A stretch of DNA of 64,000 bases, from NCBI GenBank assembly GCA_013399855.1, contig VXAY01006827.1:1299460-1363459 (forward strand), written 5' to 3'. Below are positions 38,749-52,300 of the stretch, in pieces; position 1 is the first letter of the stretch, and every line of letters starts with the position of its first letter. The notes below the pieces were generated by a model. It saw only the letters and a program-made list of their open reading frames with translations. It ran no database searches and had not been told where the DNA came from. The position numbers were made by a program, and so were the translations under genes. This stretch comes from Oxyruncus cristatus (lineage: Eukaryota > Chordata > Aves > Passeriformes > Cotingidae).

Positions 38749-39375
38749 ACATTACACACTTCTGGAAAACATCACTTTGCGGAGAGAACTGGTGTAAAAC
38801 TCACCTTATGCAAGCACAAATGCTATGATAAATTAGTGCACAGGGGACAGAAGGCAGAACATCATGACAGAAATAGCCCCGTCTCTGTCACTGTTAACTG
38901 TTTTTCTTTAATTTTCATTTAAAATACACTTTAGAGATAAGCACAGGTCAGATACAATGGACTTGTCCTGAAAGAATTTAACCTTACTTTTTAGCTTTTC
39001 GCCAGAAACACTACAAAAACAAAGCTTTCCGCCTGCTGGGAAGAACAGAAACAAAACCTAAGCTTTAGAATTCAGGCCCTGTGGGCTGCAGGTCTCCTGT
39101 CCCAAAGTCAAACACTTGGCTCATCCTTGCCAGGCTGCACCACACGGCTACAGCCCATCACTTCAACACCTTCTTCTGTTCTTCCTTTTTTTTTTTTTTG
39201 ACCATGCCAATACGTGCAGAGCAGGACAGCACTGTTGAGAACATCAAAAAGCCTTTTTAAGTTGGTATCATCTGCACTACGGGGTTTGACCGGACAGCTC
39301 CTTCCACTGGAAGCCTGACAACGGAACACAGGTTTTCCCTTATCCATGAGTTAGCTGACTGTGTAATTTCAAAGA

Positions 39376-39411
39376 TAAATATTTATAAATATTTACAAAA
39401 ATATTTACAAA
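39376..39411. repeat. imperfect AT-rich tandem repeat
   Basis: Three successive units based on AAATATTTA (AAATATTTATA, AAATATTTACAA, AAATATTTACAA) form a short AT-rich array with local dyad symmetry. Confidence 0.8.
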
Positions 39412-42400
39412 TCTCCCCAGAAGTAAAGGCACACAACAGTTATGCTGGTTTACAAATACAAAATGTATTTCTGTAAAGTGGTAACAACAAAAAAATTACC
39501 AATAAAACCTTAACTAAAATTTCCCTCTCTTTGACCTACGTATTTACTTGTACATTTTTTTTTCAGGAAGTTTCTGAATTCTGAGTATCAGCAAGGCTGC
39601 TCCCTGGCATGAAACTCCCTTTACCCAGGGAGTGCACAGGATAAACAGGTAAAGCAGACTAAGTCAAACTAGAAGTTCAAGACACAGGGAGGTCAGCAGG
39701 GGTTCCTGTGGATTTATCCCCAATGACAAAGCTCCACAGATAGTGCTAGCTGCTTCCTGCTCAGATGGAAAGGAATTCATGTTGCCATTGTAGATCATGT
39801 TTCAATGTTGAATAAATGGTTGTTTTTTAGAATACACCGACATCTTTCAATGAAAAGATAAAACAAATTGGATTTAATTCTGTCTTCCTGGCCATGCTGT
39901 CAAGTCCAGTCCCTCCTGCTCCAGACACAACACACTCAGCAACGTGATACACCACAGTTTCCTACAGTTTTATAATACAGAATGTCGAAGTGATTTTACT
40001 AATCCTACTAATCTTTCTTGCTGTAACTGGTATTCACTGTGAAAATACTGATATGATAATAAATTTAAAATGTTCCATATTTTTAAAATGGAAAGATGTA
40101 CTTGCTAGAGACTAAAAGAGGCAAAACAGTCTCAGACAAAAGAAAGAGAGAGAAAGGAAAGCAGCATTAAAGAGGTTTAACTGTTTTTGCAGAAGTGCTC
40201 ACATCTTTGGTTGCAAATCTAGAAAATTTCTCAGAGCCACTCAGAAATATTTCTGTTGGTGACAGCTGATCAGTCGGTGGATGAAGATTCTGTTTCATTT
40301 AGAGAGCCTCAGAGAAACAAATTCCCTCTTTTTTAATCAACATATAAGTGATTTTTCTGTTATTTGTATTACAACTTTTATCAGTGCTCAACCTTCACCA
40401 AAAAACTGCACTCCTCTTGAATTTCCATCTTGTATTAAAAACCGAGAAGTCAGAGTGTAAAATACAAAGTAAGAGGGCTTTGCACAGGACGAAACAGGAC
40501 ACCCCTTCCAGCACTGGCGGGGAACAATCAGCAAACTCTCAGCTTTTATTTAAGGATAATGTTACAGGCACAGCTATTACAATGTCACCGAGTTAACATG
40601 AGACAAATTCCTCAGTAAAAATCCCTTTCACGGCACCTCCTTTCTTCTCACCCCCCACCCCTTATCACTGGCAACAAAAAGACTACATAGTGTGACCTAC
40701 CGAAAGAGGCAGGGAAATGCTGCCACTCGAAGAATCAGTGTGTGATTTTGGAGGGAGACAAGATCAAGGAGGGGCAGGACAGGAAAAGATTAACAGTCAT
40801 CTTCTCTGAGGATGGACAGTAACCCTACAAAATTAATACCACAAGAAAACTTCTTTTTCCTGCATCGGTTGAACTTGGTGGCTTTTTGAGGTGCCAGTTG
40901 AACAACCAGTAGTCTTCAACAAATATTTGTGCAACAAACCACACCAAGGAGTACTCACATCAAGTCCAAGTACCTACAGTCCTTAGAGTAGTCTTTGTCA
41001 GGCTAAATTTGCCCTCTGAATCGACCCTGAGTCACTCCCTGGAGAAGCCTCTCCCTCCACTGACTACACAAGGAACCTACAGAGATGAGACTCAACACAC
41101 ACCATTCAGAAGCAATTCTGGTGGCCAAATATTAGGTAGGGGATAAATCTTCCCACATTTAGCACCGTCCCCCGTACTTCTTGGAGGCAGTTGTTTGAAT
41201 TTTTTGTTTTGTTGTTGTTTTCTTCACTCTTTTTATTCAGACTGCAGGTCAGGTCACATTAATTTTGTATCCTCCTAAGTAAAAATAGTAATATTTCCCA
41301 AGGTTACCTCTGGCATCCTGGATACAAGCTCCATGAACATGTTTGCCAGTCTCAACAAACTTGAAGGAGTAGCCAAAAGGTGTGTAAGTCTATCAGGATC
41401 CATAGGATAGAGGGAAAAACCCACCCTGCTTGCAGATGAAGGCTGCTATGGGTCCAGCCCAGCTGAGGAAGACTGAAGCACTGCCATGTCTCAGGAGAAC
41501 AGGATCCATCAGAAATTTCACTGGTGTTCTGGCACTGTGCTTGGAAAACAAATCCTCTCCTTCAGCCACTGCTGGGAGGGGGAACAAACTAAATCCCAAG
41601 CAACTCCACTCATTTCACTGCAATTCACATTTTCTGACATTATCCCAAGCCCTTGCATAGCTGGAAAAGAGGCAGCCAGTGTAATGAGGGAAGATGGGCA
41701 TCACACAGGAAAGCTGGAATTCAAGTCCTCACGAAAGCAAATAAACCTCTGCAATATTTTCCAAATCTCTGCTGTAACAACATCTCTTCGAAGCACTGAC
41801 ATTGCCACCTTTCAGTTACGTCCTCAGTGAAACACGAGCCATCAGTACGACAGACCCAAAATTCATCACCCAGAGCCTTATCTCTCTCTCTCTGGACTCC
41901 TTCACAAAAAAACAAGGGCGGCCTCAGAGATGGAGCTTTAGGTGAACAAACAAAAAAAACCCGAGGGATTCCCCCCAGGAAGCTTGACCCCAGGCAGGCA
42001 TTGCATGGATGAGCCCAGGGAAGAGCCCGCGAACCTGCGACTCAGGCACGCACACGGGACAGAGAAAGAGCAGGATCAAATGTTTACTTCCACTAATTCT
42101 TAGTGGACTTTTTTCTGCTGGAAAAGTGTTTCAGCTGATGGCCCACTCTATCTTTCACATGCTTGTCTATTCAGTCAGCTCCATATATTCCTGGCAACTG
42201 ATGGGTTCTTTTTTTTATATATATATCTCCGTACGTCACTCTAATTTGTAAATCTAATTATTGCTAATATGACTTAGTTTCACTCTTCCAATCAGCTTGT
42301 AAGTCCACGGCAAAATAAGAGTTCCTTCTGTGAAATTCAATAGAATTATCTTCCTCAAGCCCATGGCAACAAGCCTGTGGCTTTCTTTTTTAAGTAGGAG

Positions 42401-44328
42401 AAAAAAAGAAACTATTTTGAATCTCAGGTCTGGAAGTTAGAAACAAACAACCCTCCCAAAAATCAGTAGAAGGCCCTTTTAATTTAGATGCTGAAAATTA
42501 GCCTTTGTGAAGTGAACTCAAGTTATTTAGATATAACAGAGCCGTATTTTCTGTGTTTCAATGTTTGTATTTGTAAGAGTTCTCCCAGAAGAAAGCTATC
42601 CCCCTCAAAGATTTATTTCCACCCCCTGCCCCAGTTTCGCAGTATACAGTAAGTCAGGTTTTAGTGCTTCTGGCCACTTGGTCCTTACATGAAATAGGAA
42701 GAAAAAAAGGAAAGAATTAGGGTATGCTTACAGTTTAGGTTCTCATTAACTCGTTTGTTGACTTTATCAAACTTAACAGCCCCTCAGAAGAAAGCTTTAG
42801 CTTATTCTGGTTGTCGAAAGCAAAAAAAAAAAAAGGTTATGAAAAACTAGTAATTCCAACATCCCTGGGTTAGAGGCAGGATAAACCCTTCAGAACCACG
42901 ACCATCACAGCCACTGCCAGCACCATCTCTTACTGCAGGTTTCCAGCAGAGCCTCCTCCAGTTACACAAGGAGCCAAACTGAGGTCCTCTCCCCCTTCCC
43001 AGAAAATTCCCCTATGCTGGTGCTGGCAACCACTGGAGCCCTCTCCAGTTCTGTCCACTAATGTGGCCACGAATCAACCCAAGTAAAGCAGGCAAACCCC
43101 TTTCTGGGAGAGGAAAGGAGCAGGGAAGGGTACAGGGGACTAAAACGTGTCTTTCGGCTTGGCAGTCTGTTATACCTGCTCGAGCACGATGCATAACTGC
43201 AGTCTTAACCCTTGTGGCAATTTTTTTCAGGATAATATTAGCTTAATCATGGTACTAACCACTCTCATACCCCTAAGGAGCAGGATACTGTTGTACCTGG
43301 GACTCCAACATGATTCTGGAATCATGGCAGGCTTTGCCAAACAGGGAAGGGAAATTACATACCCTTGGTGCCACAAGGGAGGTCTGAACACAATTTTGAG
43401 TTGGTTCTGTTCTTACATCTGCAGCCGTGGCCTTGAGGTCTGTATGCAATGCACTTTCCATGTTTTAGAAAATTTTGTTTCAAGCCCAGAAAAAGACTGC
43501 TAAGAGTAGCTTCCTGAATAAGTTAAAGGCCAGGGAAGTTAGGAGAATATTGCATTATTTTGTATTTCTACCTTCCAAGTAGAAGTACAAAAGAGTTCAT
43601 TACCAGTGTTCATTTGAAACACGTCTAGAAGTAGAGATCCATCTGTATTTCAGTGAACAGCACTTTTATACAGGCAGATTCCCATGTCAGAAACTGTTCT
43701 CCTGCAGCTAAAGAAGTACAAAGGAATAAGGCACTGATAAGCACTGAGCAAATCATTAAAAATTAGTTTCTTCTCAGGTAAATGGCAGTGACATTGTAGT
43801 GGGGATTAGATATGCCTCTTGTTTCAGCATCTTGGAATCAAAGCAATAAAAAAACCTCACAAAAATTATCTGAGAAGTACATGCAGGCAGTGTGACAGCG
43901 TGTAAGATCACCATGGTACCTGACTGCTACGCTGCTGCAAAGATGACAGTGACAGCAAGCCAGAAATCTGGAGGTTTTTCAAACAAGACAAGCTCCAAGG
44001 CTCCCTCTCAGATTCTGATTTCCTTAGGTGGAAAAAGAAAGAGGAGGCAAGTGCACAAAGAAAGGATGTGATGATGATTGTGTTCAGAGTCCCCGGGGAT
44101 GAAACAACCCCAGGGTGATGCAGCTCACACTAATAAACAATTCAGTACTTTGAAAGCAGTATGTAATCCCTCCCCTTAAAACATTTCCCTAATCTACAAG
44201 TTACTAGAAATTAAATGCTAGAGGAGAATTAAAACCTTTGAAGATACACAAATACAATACAAAAAAGCATCTTTATAAGGTTAGGATTGGGACTTGTCCT
44301 TCATAAGCATGATATATGGGATTAACCC

Positions 44329-44520
44329 ATAGAATCACAGAACCAATTAGGCTAGAAAAGACCTCTGAGATCCTCGAGTTCAACCTATCACCATGTCAAC
44401 TAAATACCACCTCCAGTCTTTCCTTAAAGACCTCCAGGGACAGTGACTTCACCACCTCACTGGGCAGCCCACTCCAACGTTTAATCACCCTTTCTGTGAT
44501 GTAATTCTACCTAAAAAATC
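44329..44520 (-). mobile_element. CR1 LINE 3' end, a different subfamily from the 18.8 kb copy
   Basis: The plus strand reads ATAGAATCACAGAACCAATTAGG, then AAAGACCTCTGAGATCCT, CCTCCAGGGACAGTGACTTC and ACCACCTCACTGGGCAGCC. This is the antisense order of a CR1 subfamily whose 3' end contains 'AACCATTAGGTTGGAAAAGACC'. The 3' end is at about 44329 and the copy is truncated near 44520. Confidence 0.88.
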
Positions 44521-44900
44521 CAGAAAATACTTTATAAAGAAGCATAATAAAATAATCCAGAAAGAAGTGAAATATTTTCATTTTCCTGCACTCCTGTGAG
44601 GAGAGAGACAAACAAAAAGAGCTGTGGACAGGAAAAAGCTGCTATGGCAAATATTTAATGAGAACAGTGATTTTGTAATTAACTAGCAAATGATAAGCTC
44701 TGCATTGCCCCCCTCTACATCCCTAACATGGAAACAACTGTCTGTATCCCACTCCTGTGCTGGGACACATCAGAATTATAACCCATATGTGACATGTTTA
44801 ATAAGATAGAAATAAACCAAGGGGAACACAGATAGCATTGGTACCAACACAAGTAAAGCAGTCCTCTGTATTTCTTTCTAGTGCCTACTGGATTTCCATC

Positions 44901-45862
44901 ATCACAGAGTATTCTGATTTGGAAGGGACTTACAAGGATCATCAAAGTGCAACTCCTGGCCCTGCACAGGACAGCCCCAAGAGTCACACCCCTGCCCGAG
45001 AGTGTTGTCCAAATGCTCTTGAACTCAGACACACCTGGTGCTGCAACCACTTCCCTGGCGTGGCTGTTCCAGCACCCAACCACCCTCTGGATGAAGAACT
45101 TCTTCCTAATATCCAACCTAAATCTCCCCTGACACAACTTCATGCCATTTCCTCGGATCCTGTCACTGGTCACCACAGAGAAGAGGTCAGTGCCTGCCCC
45201 TCCTCTGCTCCTCACAAGGAAGTTGGAACTGCAATGAGGTCTCCTCTCAGTCACCAAGTGCCCTGAGCCACTCCTCATACGGCCTCCCCTCAAGGCCCTT
45301 CATCATCTTTGCTGCCCTCCTTTGGACACTCTAGATGTAATAGCTTAATATCTTTCTTACATTGTGGTGCCCCAAACTCCCACAATATTCCAGGTGAGGC
45401 TGCCCCAGTGCAGAGCAGAGCGGAACAACCCCCTCCTTCAACCAGCTGGCGATGCTTTGTCTGATGCCCCCCAGGACACGGTTGGCCCTCCTGGCTGCCA
45501 GGGCACTGCTGACTCACGTTCAACTTGCTGTTGACCAGGACCCCCAGGTCCCTTCCTGCAGTTGCTCTCCAGGACTGCCCCACCCCAGGTGCAGAATCGA
45601 GCACTTGTCTTCGTCAAACTTCACACAGTTGGTGATTGTCCAGCCCTTTGTCAAGGTCTCTCTTCAGGGCTTCTCTGCCTCGAAGGGAGAGAGCTCCTCC
45701 CAATTCAGTACCAGCGACAAACTTACTTAATATCCCTTCCAGTCCTGTGTCCAAGACATTTATGAAGATTTTGAAGAGCACAGGGTCTAAGATGGAGCCC
45801 TCTGGAACCCCACTAGTGACCAGTTGTCAGCCTGATGTCACCCCATTCACTACAGCCCATGG
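44901..45862 (-). mobile_element. longest CR1 LINE copy, ORF2 reverse-transcriptase C-terminal half, decayed
   Basis: The element is on the minus strand with its 3' end near 44901 (ATCACAGAGTATTCTGATTT, then GGAAGGGACTTACAAGGATC on the plus strand) and extends about 960 bases. Two consecutive minus-strand frames show CR1 ORF2 features. The upstream one (45290-45604) has DLGVLVNSKLNVSQQC. The downstream one (44715-45293) has RGNGMKLCQGRFRLDIRKKF followed by FFIQRVVGCWNSHAREVV. They are in different frames and are interrupted by stops, so the copy is dead. Further 5', at 45600-45860, translations on the minus strand retain blocks from the RT palm/thumb (LDTGLEGILSKFV, REALKRDL). Truncation near 45862 is typical of incomplete reverse transcription. 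Confidence 0.92.
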
Positions 45863-47039
45863 AAATAACCAGACTTCTGTCCTTGCAGGAACCTCCGAAG
45901 AAATACTCTCTGGGTATCTATCTCCAGGGCCGCCTCCTCTGGAAATTTCTCCGGGTGTCAGTAATTGATAATTTGCTCCTGGAACACCCACACGCTGCTT
46001 TGTGAGTTTGAACACAAGTTTCCAAAAAAAGTCCATGGGCAATGTATGTGAGGGTGTGAGCTACACGAGTACCCAACACATTCCAGTGACTCAAGCCAGA
46101 GTGAAAATTTCAGAGGTAAGAAGGAAGAGGAGACAAAGTGGAAGGCAGAAAAACACAGAATAGCTTGTTTTACCCAGATGTTTATGCAAGCGGAAGGCTG
46201 CACATGAAAACAAATATATTCAGAATTTATCAGGGGCATGGAGATATGCCATTAGCTTGGTAAAGCGTGACTTTTTTGGCCCATGAGCACAGCACAGCAC
46301 TTGCAGTGCCATGAAGGCAACTTCTTAGTGATGTAGCACACCCATGACTGTAAGACATATTTTTTCTGTTTAGGTTCTTATGCTATTTCTTTAATACCCA
46401 AAAATACCCTAGAAGGACATGAAAATGTCCTCCTGCTTATCCAGAAATATAGACTGTCCACGTAAAGCACTTTGCTCTCATTAAAAAAGCGCCACATCTT
46501 TTTCTCAACATCTGATTCATTGCTTTTCACCTGATTTGTCTCGAGTTAATACCAGCCAAGTCTAAAGGCTAAACACAAGCCTGAAAGATGAAGGTGTGTT
46601 TGTAACAGAGGAGTGAGAAACTATTGGACAAAAGGCATCTTCATCTTTTCAAGTGTAAGAGATTTGAATGTGTTTGTTTTCAGCATAAAACGTCATGTTC
46701 CTTCCATGGTGACCCAACCCTTCCCTCCATCAAAAACATCACTGAGTTGTCAAAAGGATGCTGTCCTTTGCATGAACAATGCTCGTAGTGTGAAGCATGT
46801 TTACCACTGTGGAAAGGAAAAAAAAGAAATAAATTATTTCGATATGCAACATACAGAGCTGGTCTTCTCTAAATAAATGGACCCATTTGTCCATGTACGT
46901 CCATCTTCAGTTCTCAACGTTTATTTTCAAGTAAGGCCAACTCAAAAGTTCTAAAAGGGTCTAAAGAGGAAGACTTCAGTGCAGGCTACAAACAGATGAC
47001 AGACGATGTACGGGGAGGGGGAGAAGAGAACAGATAATG

Positions 47040-47420
47040 GCCCTTTGGTTTGTTGATATTTAATGAGGCATCTGAAGACTTCATCCAGTGTGTGCACAAT
47101 TGATTCTCTCGGTAAATCTATTAAACCCCTTGACAGCATCTTGTTTGAAGCCGAGATTGCCACGTGATTCACTAGTCCAAAGGGGAAAAAAACATCAGAA
47201 AGAAGCAGCAGTGTCCTCGTGCACCCCGGAGCCCCGTGTCGCGTCACCAGCGCGCGATACCATTGGCACAGACTGACGTACAGTTTTAATTGACAGCGGT
47301 TTGCACATCTCCACTGCAACCACAGCTCACTTAAAATGCAAATGTGTTCACTTTTAAGCTGCCCTCTGCCCAATTCTAATCAAGTCTCCAGGGTAATAAG
47401 CCTCGGCTGTGTTCATGTGT
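47040..47420. promoter_or_regulatory. candidate intronic regulatory element with CpG-dense core
   Basis: Between 47227 and 47256 there are about seven CpGs in 30 bases, in an intron where CpG is otherwise rare. About 80 bases further on lies a perfect octamer ATGCAAAT (47336-47343). The surrounding sequence is free of recognised repeats. CpG retention in an intron suggests either a germline-hypomethylated regulatory site or constraint. A 140-codon minus-strand frame overlaps (46951-47373), but it has no domain I recognise. Confidence 0.22.
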
Positions 47421-49307
47421 ACCTCAACCAGCAAAGCTGATTCTCAGTATAATCATCATCATGAACAAAATTTAAACAGCTTAGCTACATAAATGCACCC
47501 ACATAAAGCTCATTATTTCAAATATATTAGAAGATTCAGGTGCCAAGTAATTCCTCTATATTCCATCCTTGTTTTTAAAGCCCTGCTTTGATATTGCAGT
47601 TCGCTAAATCCACAGAAGTAGTACAGGCAAGGAGTTTCACACACGGTTTCAAATGAAGATTTCATACACTGCTTCCAAGAAAAAAACCCACCAAACCACA
47701 CAGAACCCTAAGAACACAATCTATTCACAGTTTCCCAGAAAAATAAGCTGTGCCACAGAGAAAGAACAACATGCTGTTTCCATAACACAGCACCGGTCTC
47801 AACACAAATAACATAAAGCAACAGCACATGGAGACACCTTGTGAACCTGAACCTTCCCCAGGACAGCCTCCAAACCTTCATGTGGTCATGGGCAGCTTTG
47901 ACCCGGGACAGTTTGTGGTCCTTTGCTATGCTGCACAACTCCAATAAAGACAAAAACCACTCAGCAGCTCTGCTGAAAAAAAGCAAGGAGCCAAGTTTGA
48001 GAATGAGGAGGAAGTCAAGGGAACGAAAAGATGGAGGAAAGAGGCAGAACCCTGAGGGCACGGGGAAAGACGGGAAAAAGAGGAGAGGTAGAAGAAATGA
48101 AACAGAACCAGCAGAGAAAGGCAAGGGAGAAACAGCAAGACTCACATCAGCAAGGCATACACTGCTGCTGCTCAGAGGTGATCTGCACCTCAGGACCTGC
48201 TGGACTCCAAGCCTGCAGCAGGACTCAGACAACTCTGCTGGACTCTCCCACTCCTACTGACTGTTCTCAAGCAGTCCCTGATGTGGCACCTACTCTGGAA
48301 ATAGTCAGCTGTCTACCAGCGAACTCATCATAACTGATGCCCGGGCAACCTTCAAGAGGTGGCCTATCAGTTAGAAAAGCAATATCTCAAAAGCAAATCC
48401 CCCATCTTGGCTTGCCACATCTTGGACAGATGTTCCAAGGAAAACAACCTGTCTCCCCTGTCAAAGTTGACAAGTTCTTCCTTGGCCAAACACAGCTCAG
48501 TGCTAATTGCTCTATAACGTCTTTCCTGCCCAGCTTTCCAGTCTTACAAAATATTTATTCAAAGAAAATATTCCCTTTATTCAAAGAAAAAAAAGGAAGC
48601 ACCCACCCAGGGTGCACTTCAGTGGCAGCTGGGTAGGCTCTGGTTGCCAAAATCACAGGTGCATTACATCTATCCTACTACACCAGCATAAATCAGATTT
48701 TTCTGCACGATTGCCTATACCTTTAGAGAAGCCTGAGATTCACCTTATTGGTAAGAGTGCATACAATATAACCAAATTATTGCATTTCACTAGGTATAAA
48801 ATGCTATTGCTTCACAACTGAAAATCTGGAAAAGGCAAAGGAAAGGATGAGGCTGGATAACACACAGACTGCCACGGAGTACAAGTCCCTGGGGAAACCA
48901 CTTCAGACAAAAGGCAGCCTATGACTTAGGTTCTAACAACGGTGAAAGGAAAGAGAAGCACTAAAAGCCATTTTCCAGATTTTGGATGGGGAGTTATTAA
49001 TAATCTGTTCCAATACATGTCCACCTCAGAATTTCTGTGGCTGGAGGAATCCCACTAATATTTTCTCCAGCGGCTTACGGATATCATGAGTGTTCTGCCT
49101 TCATAGTGCACGGAACCCTTAAATAAACTTATCTGCGCACAGGTAAATGTTCTTGTGTGCACACAGGAGGTCTGAGCCCACATTTTTCCAGGTGACCACT
49201 CACTGTGTGTTGCCCGTTTTTTTCCAATGCTTAATCTGAGTCAGCTGGGGTCTGGTTGGCAGAAGGACTGATGTCTGTCACCGCTGTGGGTGCACAGTCA
49301 GAGGTGT

Positions 49308-49353
49308 ACACTCATTCTGGGAACTTACACTGGTGACACTCATTCTTGGAACT
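49308..49353. repeat. two-copy tandem duplication, unit about 28 bp
   Basis: ACACTCATTCTGGGAACT at 49308-49325 recurs as ACACTCATTCTTGGAACT at 49336-49353 with one mismatch. The similarity extends a few bases upstream (GGTG). A small, fairly recent local duplication. Confidence 0.85.
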
Positions 49354-52300
49354 CGGGCTGAGGGTTTCTCAAGCTGAGCACGAGAATTAGTGGAAATCCT
49401 GTGTATCAGTTCTCTGCCTCCAGATTGTATCCTGGAAATGGGAATTATAATAGCATCATAACCGATTATAAGTATTTACTTACGAGTGTTTTATGGCAGT
49501 AATAGGGGTTCTGTAGGAGCCTCCAAAACAATAACTACCATTAAAATAAACCACGGTGGAATTAATAATTTTGTATTCAATGCACACTGAAAACAAATGT
49601 TAAATAAAGACAGAATGAATGAAGAAGACAAATTACTTAACAGCACCCTTTCAACAAACCCCTTATTATTCTGGGCAGTGAATGAAACAGAGGCAGTGTG
49701 GGAGAGAAAACAAACACACAACCAGAGCCAAGCAAAGGGCACAGAAGAAAGGAGCGAGCAGAGGAGCTGCGCTCAGGCAGGGAATGGTGCCAAATGGGGA
49801 AGGCGGTGAGACAGCAAAGGGAAAGCCCTGGTGACAACTCCCTGCCTGAAGGAGAAAGCTCTGTCCTCCAAGCAAGTTATTGGACCCTGCTGTCACTTCT
49901 TAGGATGGGAGATCACCAGCCAGGCTGACCCAGAGCACAACAAGCACTTGAAGTCATGTGCAAGTTCCTGGCTGACAGCAAATCTCACACATCCCGTTTG
50001 CACACAAAAGTACTTGCCATCCCCAGCCCTCTGGCCAGGGGCTCTGCATGCTGCCCTGAGAGAAAAGCATGAGCTGAAATCTCTCTCCTAAGACCCAGAA
50101 GAGTTTGTAGAGAGCTCTACAAGCTCTCATGAAAACAGGGGGTGCAAGAGATGCGCAAAAAGGGGCAGAAGGAACGCTGAGTCGCAGGCTTGGAGTGCAG
50201 CATCACACCTCTGACAGCCCCTTCCAAAAATCCTCTTCCAAAGAGCAATGCCCGAGAGAGGCAACATCCAATACTCTTTGAAAGAAACAGAGAAAAAGCT
50301 GATGGTTTAGAATAAAATACAAACATCTGGTAAGTGCAGGTTTTTTAACAGGTAGCTTCTGCACAAAGCCAACATCCCCCAGGAAACCCAAAGGCCACAG
50401 GGATGTGACAGCACCATCCAACACAAAAGTCCCTCAAACTAAGCTCTCCTCCAGCAGCTCTGGAGAACAGTCTCCTTCAGAGGTGAGTCCTTTTGATCTC
50501 CAGGCTCTGTGCCTGGAAAAACAAGCCTCTCTTCTCCACTGCCCTCTTCCCTGGAGAGAAGCTTCAAGCCCTTGAAACTGATCCATTTGTCCATCATCTT
50601 TCAAATCCCTGCTCTCAGCTGCAGGGATTGTCTTTCTTCTGTTTCTCCTGCCTTAGCATCCACTGAGCTTGACTTGGTTTGCTTATAAAGGAAAGTTATG
50701 AACCAAAGTGGCTTGGTCACGCATCATATCCAGAACGTGATTATCCCTCAGTGCTCTTGGATCTCAGGTTATCTGTGCTGCTAACTGTCATGCAAAGCAT
50801 TTGGTGTCCTTAAACCTGCAAGTAATTCTGCTTTTAATGCTTGTTTCATTTGACTCTAAAAAAGAAACGCACATTTCAAGAGGTTTACTTTATAATTTCA
50901 TTTATAACTTGCATTAATTTGACCCCAGGAGTTTTGATTTAATGAAAATACAGGTGTCTCACCCAGCAGCCTGCACTTCTTTGGCTGACAGTTTAATGAC
51001 ACGCGCTCAACTACACTTCCCACAATATAAATGGAGGTGCTGCATTTCTCTTCTGCTTTTGCTTTCCAGAAAATGAAGGCTGAGACACTTTGCCTCCTCT
51101 GCCCTGAGCTGAACAAAGCGACGAGGTTTTATCCATACCACTCAGTTGAGAAGAGCAGTTGTCAAGCCATCATTAATCACTCTGCAGTTTAGACAGAGGG
51201 TGGAATCTGGGCTCCTAGAGCTGACCTAGTAATGCTTGCTTTCCTTCGGAGTCCACACAAATAGATTCTTTGACGGAATAGTCCAAAGCAGACGCCTAAA
51301 CCAAACCAGGTTTATTGTTCCCTCAAACAGCCTGGATTTCTCCATGTCCTATCTGGTGAGCTCTGGGTGACCAGCTAATTGCTCAGCTTGAGTCTTCAGT
51401 GAGAAGGAGCACGTGAATCCAACACCTGTTTTTCACGTTCCCACAGCGGTACATATCACAAAAGCCAATTTTGTCAAGTGTTGTGTTTGTTCTCATCGTA
51501 TAATCAAGGTATTTGTAGGCAGGAACAGGTTCCAGTCTAATTAACTTTGATCAGACTTGAGCTTTCTCCCAGACAGTTGCACTTCATAGCTGTCTCCGAG
51601 CATCATGGTGATATTTACTGGGAAAAGCAAGCGCTCCATTTCCATAAAAGCAGGCAGTCTAAAATTAGCTGCAGATAACTCAGAATGACTGCTTAGAGCA
51701 GAAATGTAATTTTCTGAAAGGGGTTATTGGTTGTGACCACGATGCACTGCACTCATGATCTGTCATACCTCATTACTTCAGAGCAAGTAAGTCACGCCAG
51801 TGTAACTGGCTCTAACTGGATATGTTAGACTCTCCTCAATGCCGAGCTCTTTTAAGATGCTGCCTTCTAGGCTGAAGTCTTCTAAAAAAAAAAAAGCAAT
51901 TATCAAACTAATTTTCTCAAGTCCTGTGGCATATTTACAGGTTAAATGGAATGAAATTTTTTAATAGTTCTTAAAGCGGAGCTTCACTTTTGAGGACAAT
52001 TCAACAGAAATGGACTCAATTGACTGAAAAGTTTATTGCCTGTAAGCATTCAAATACCACTTCAGAGGCTTAAAAAAATCTGGATATTATAGCAGCTTTG
52101 AATGTTCAACCAAGATTCAGAAGCTGACAGAGAATTCATTCTAATTCCAGTAGTAATTTGTGAATATCTCATTTGGTTAGGCCACTGCAAATTAAATACA
52201 GAGCAAACACATCCCTCATTTGCATTGGTGGAGCTTGGCCATATTTGAACACGAGGAAACTTTATTCTTTTCATCTTGTATCTGCCTATCTAACTGCACC

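Noticed and set aside
46951..47373. 140-codon minus-strand frame
   Set aside because: No recognisable family and no splice context. The CpG cluster it overlaps is better viewed as possible regulatory sequence.
47708..48232. 174-codon minus-strand frame with an overlapping 139-codon plus-strand frame (47841-48260)
   Set aside because: The region is purine-rich on one strand, which removes stops and gives leucine/serine/phenylalanine on one side and lysine/arginine/glutamate on the other. This is composition, not coding.
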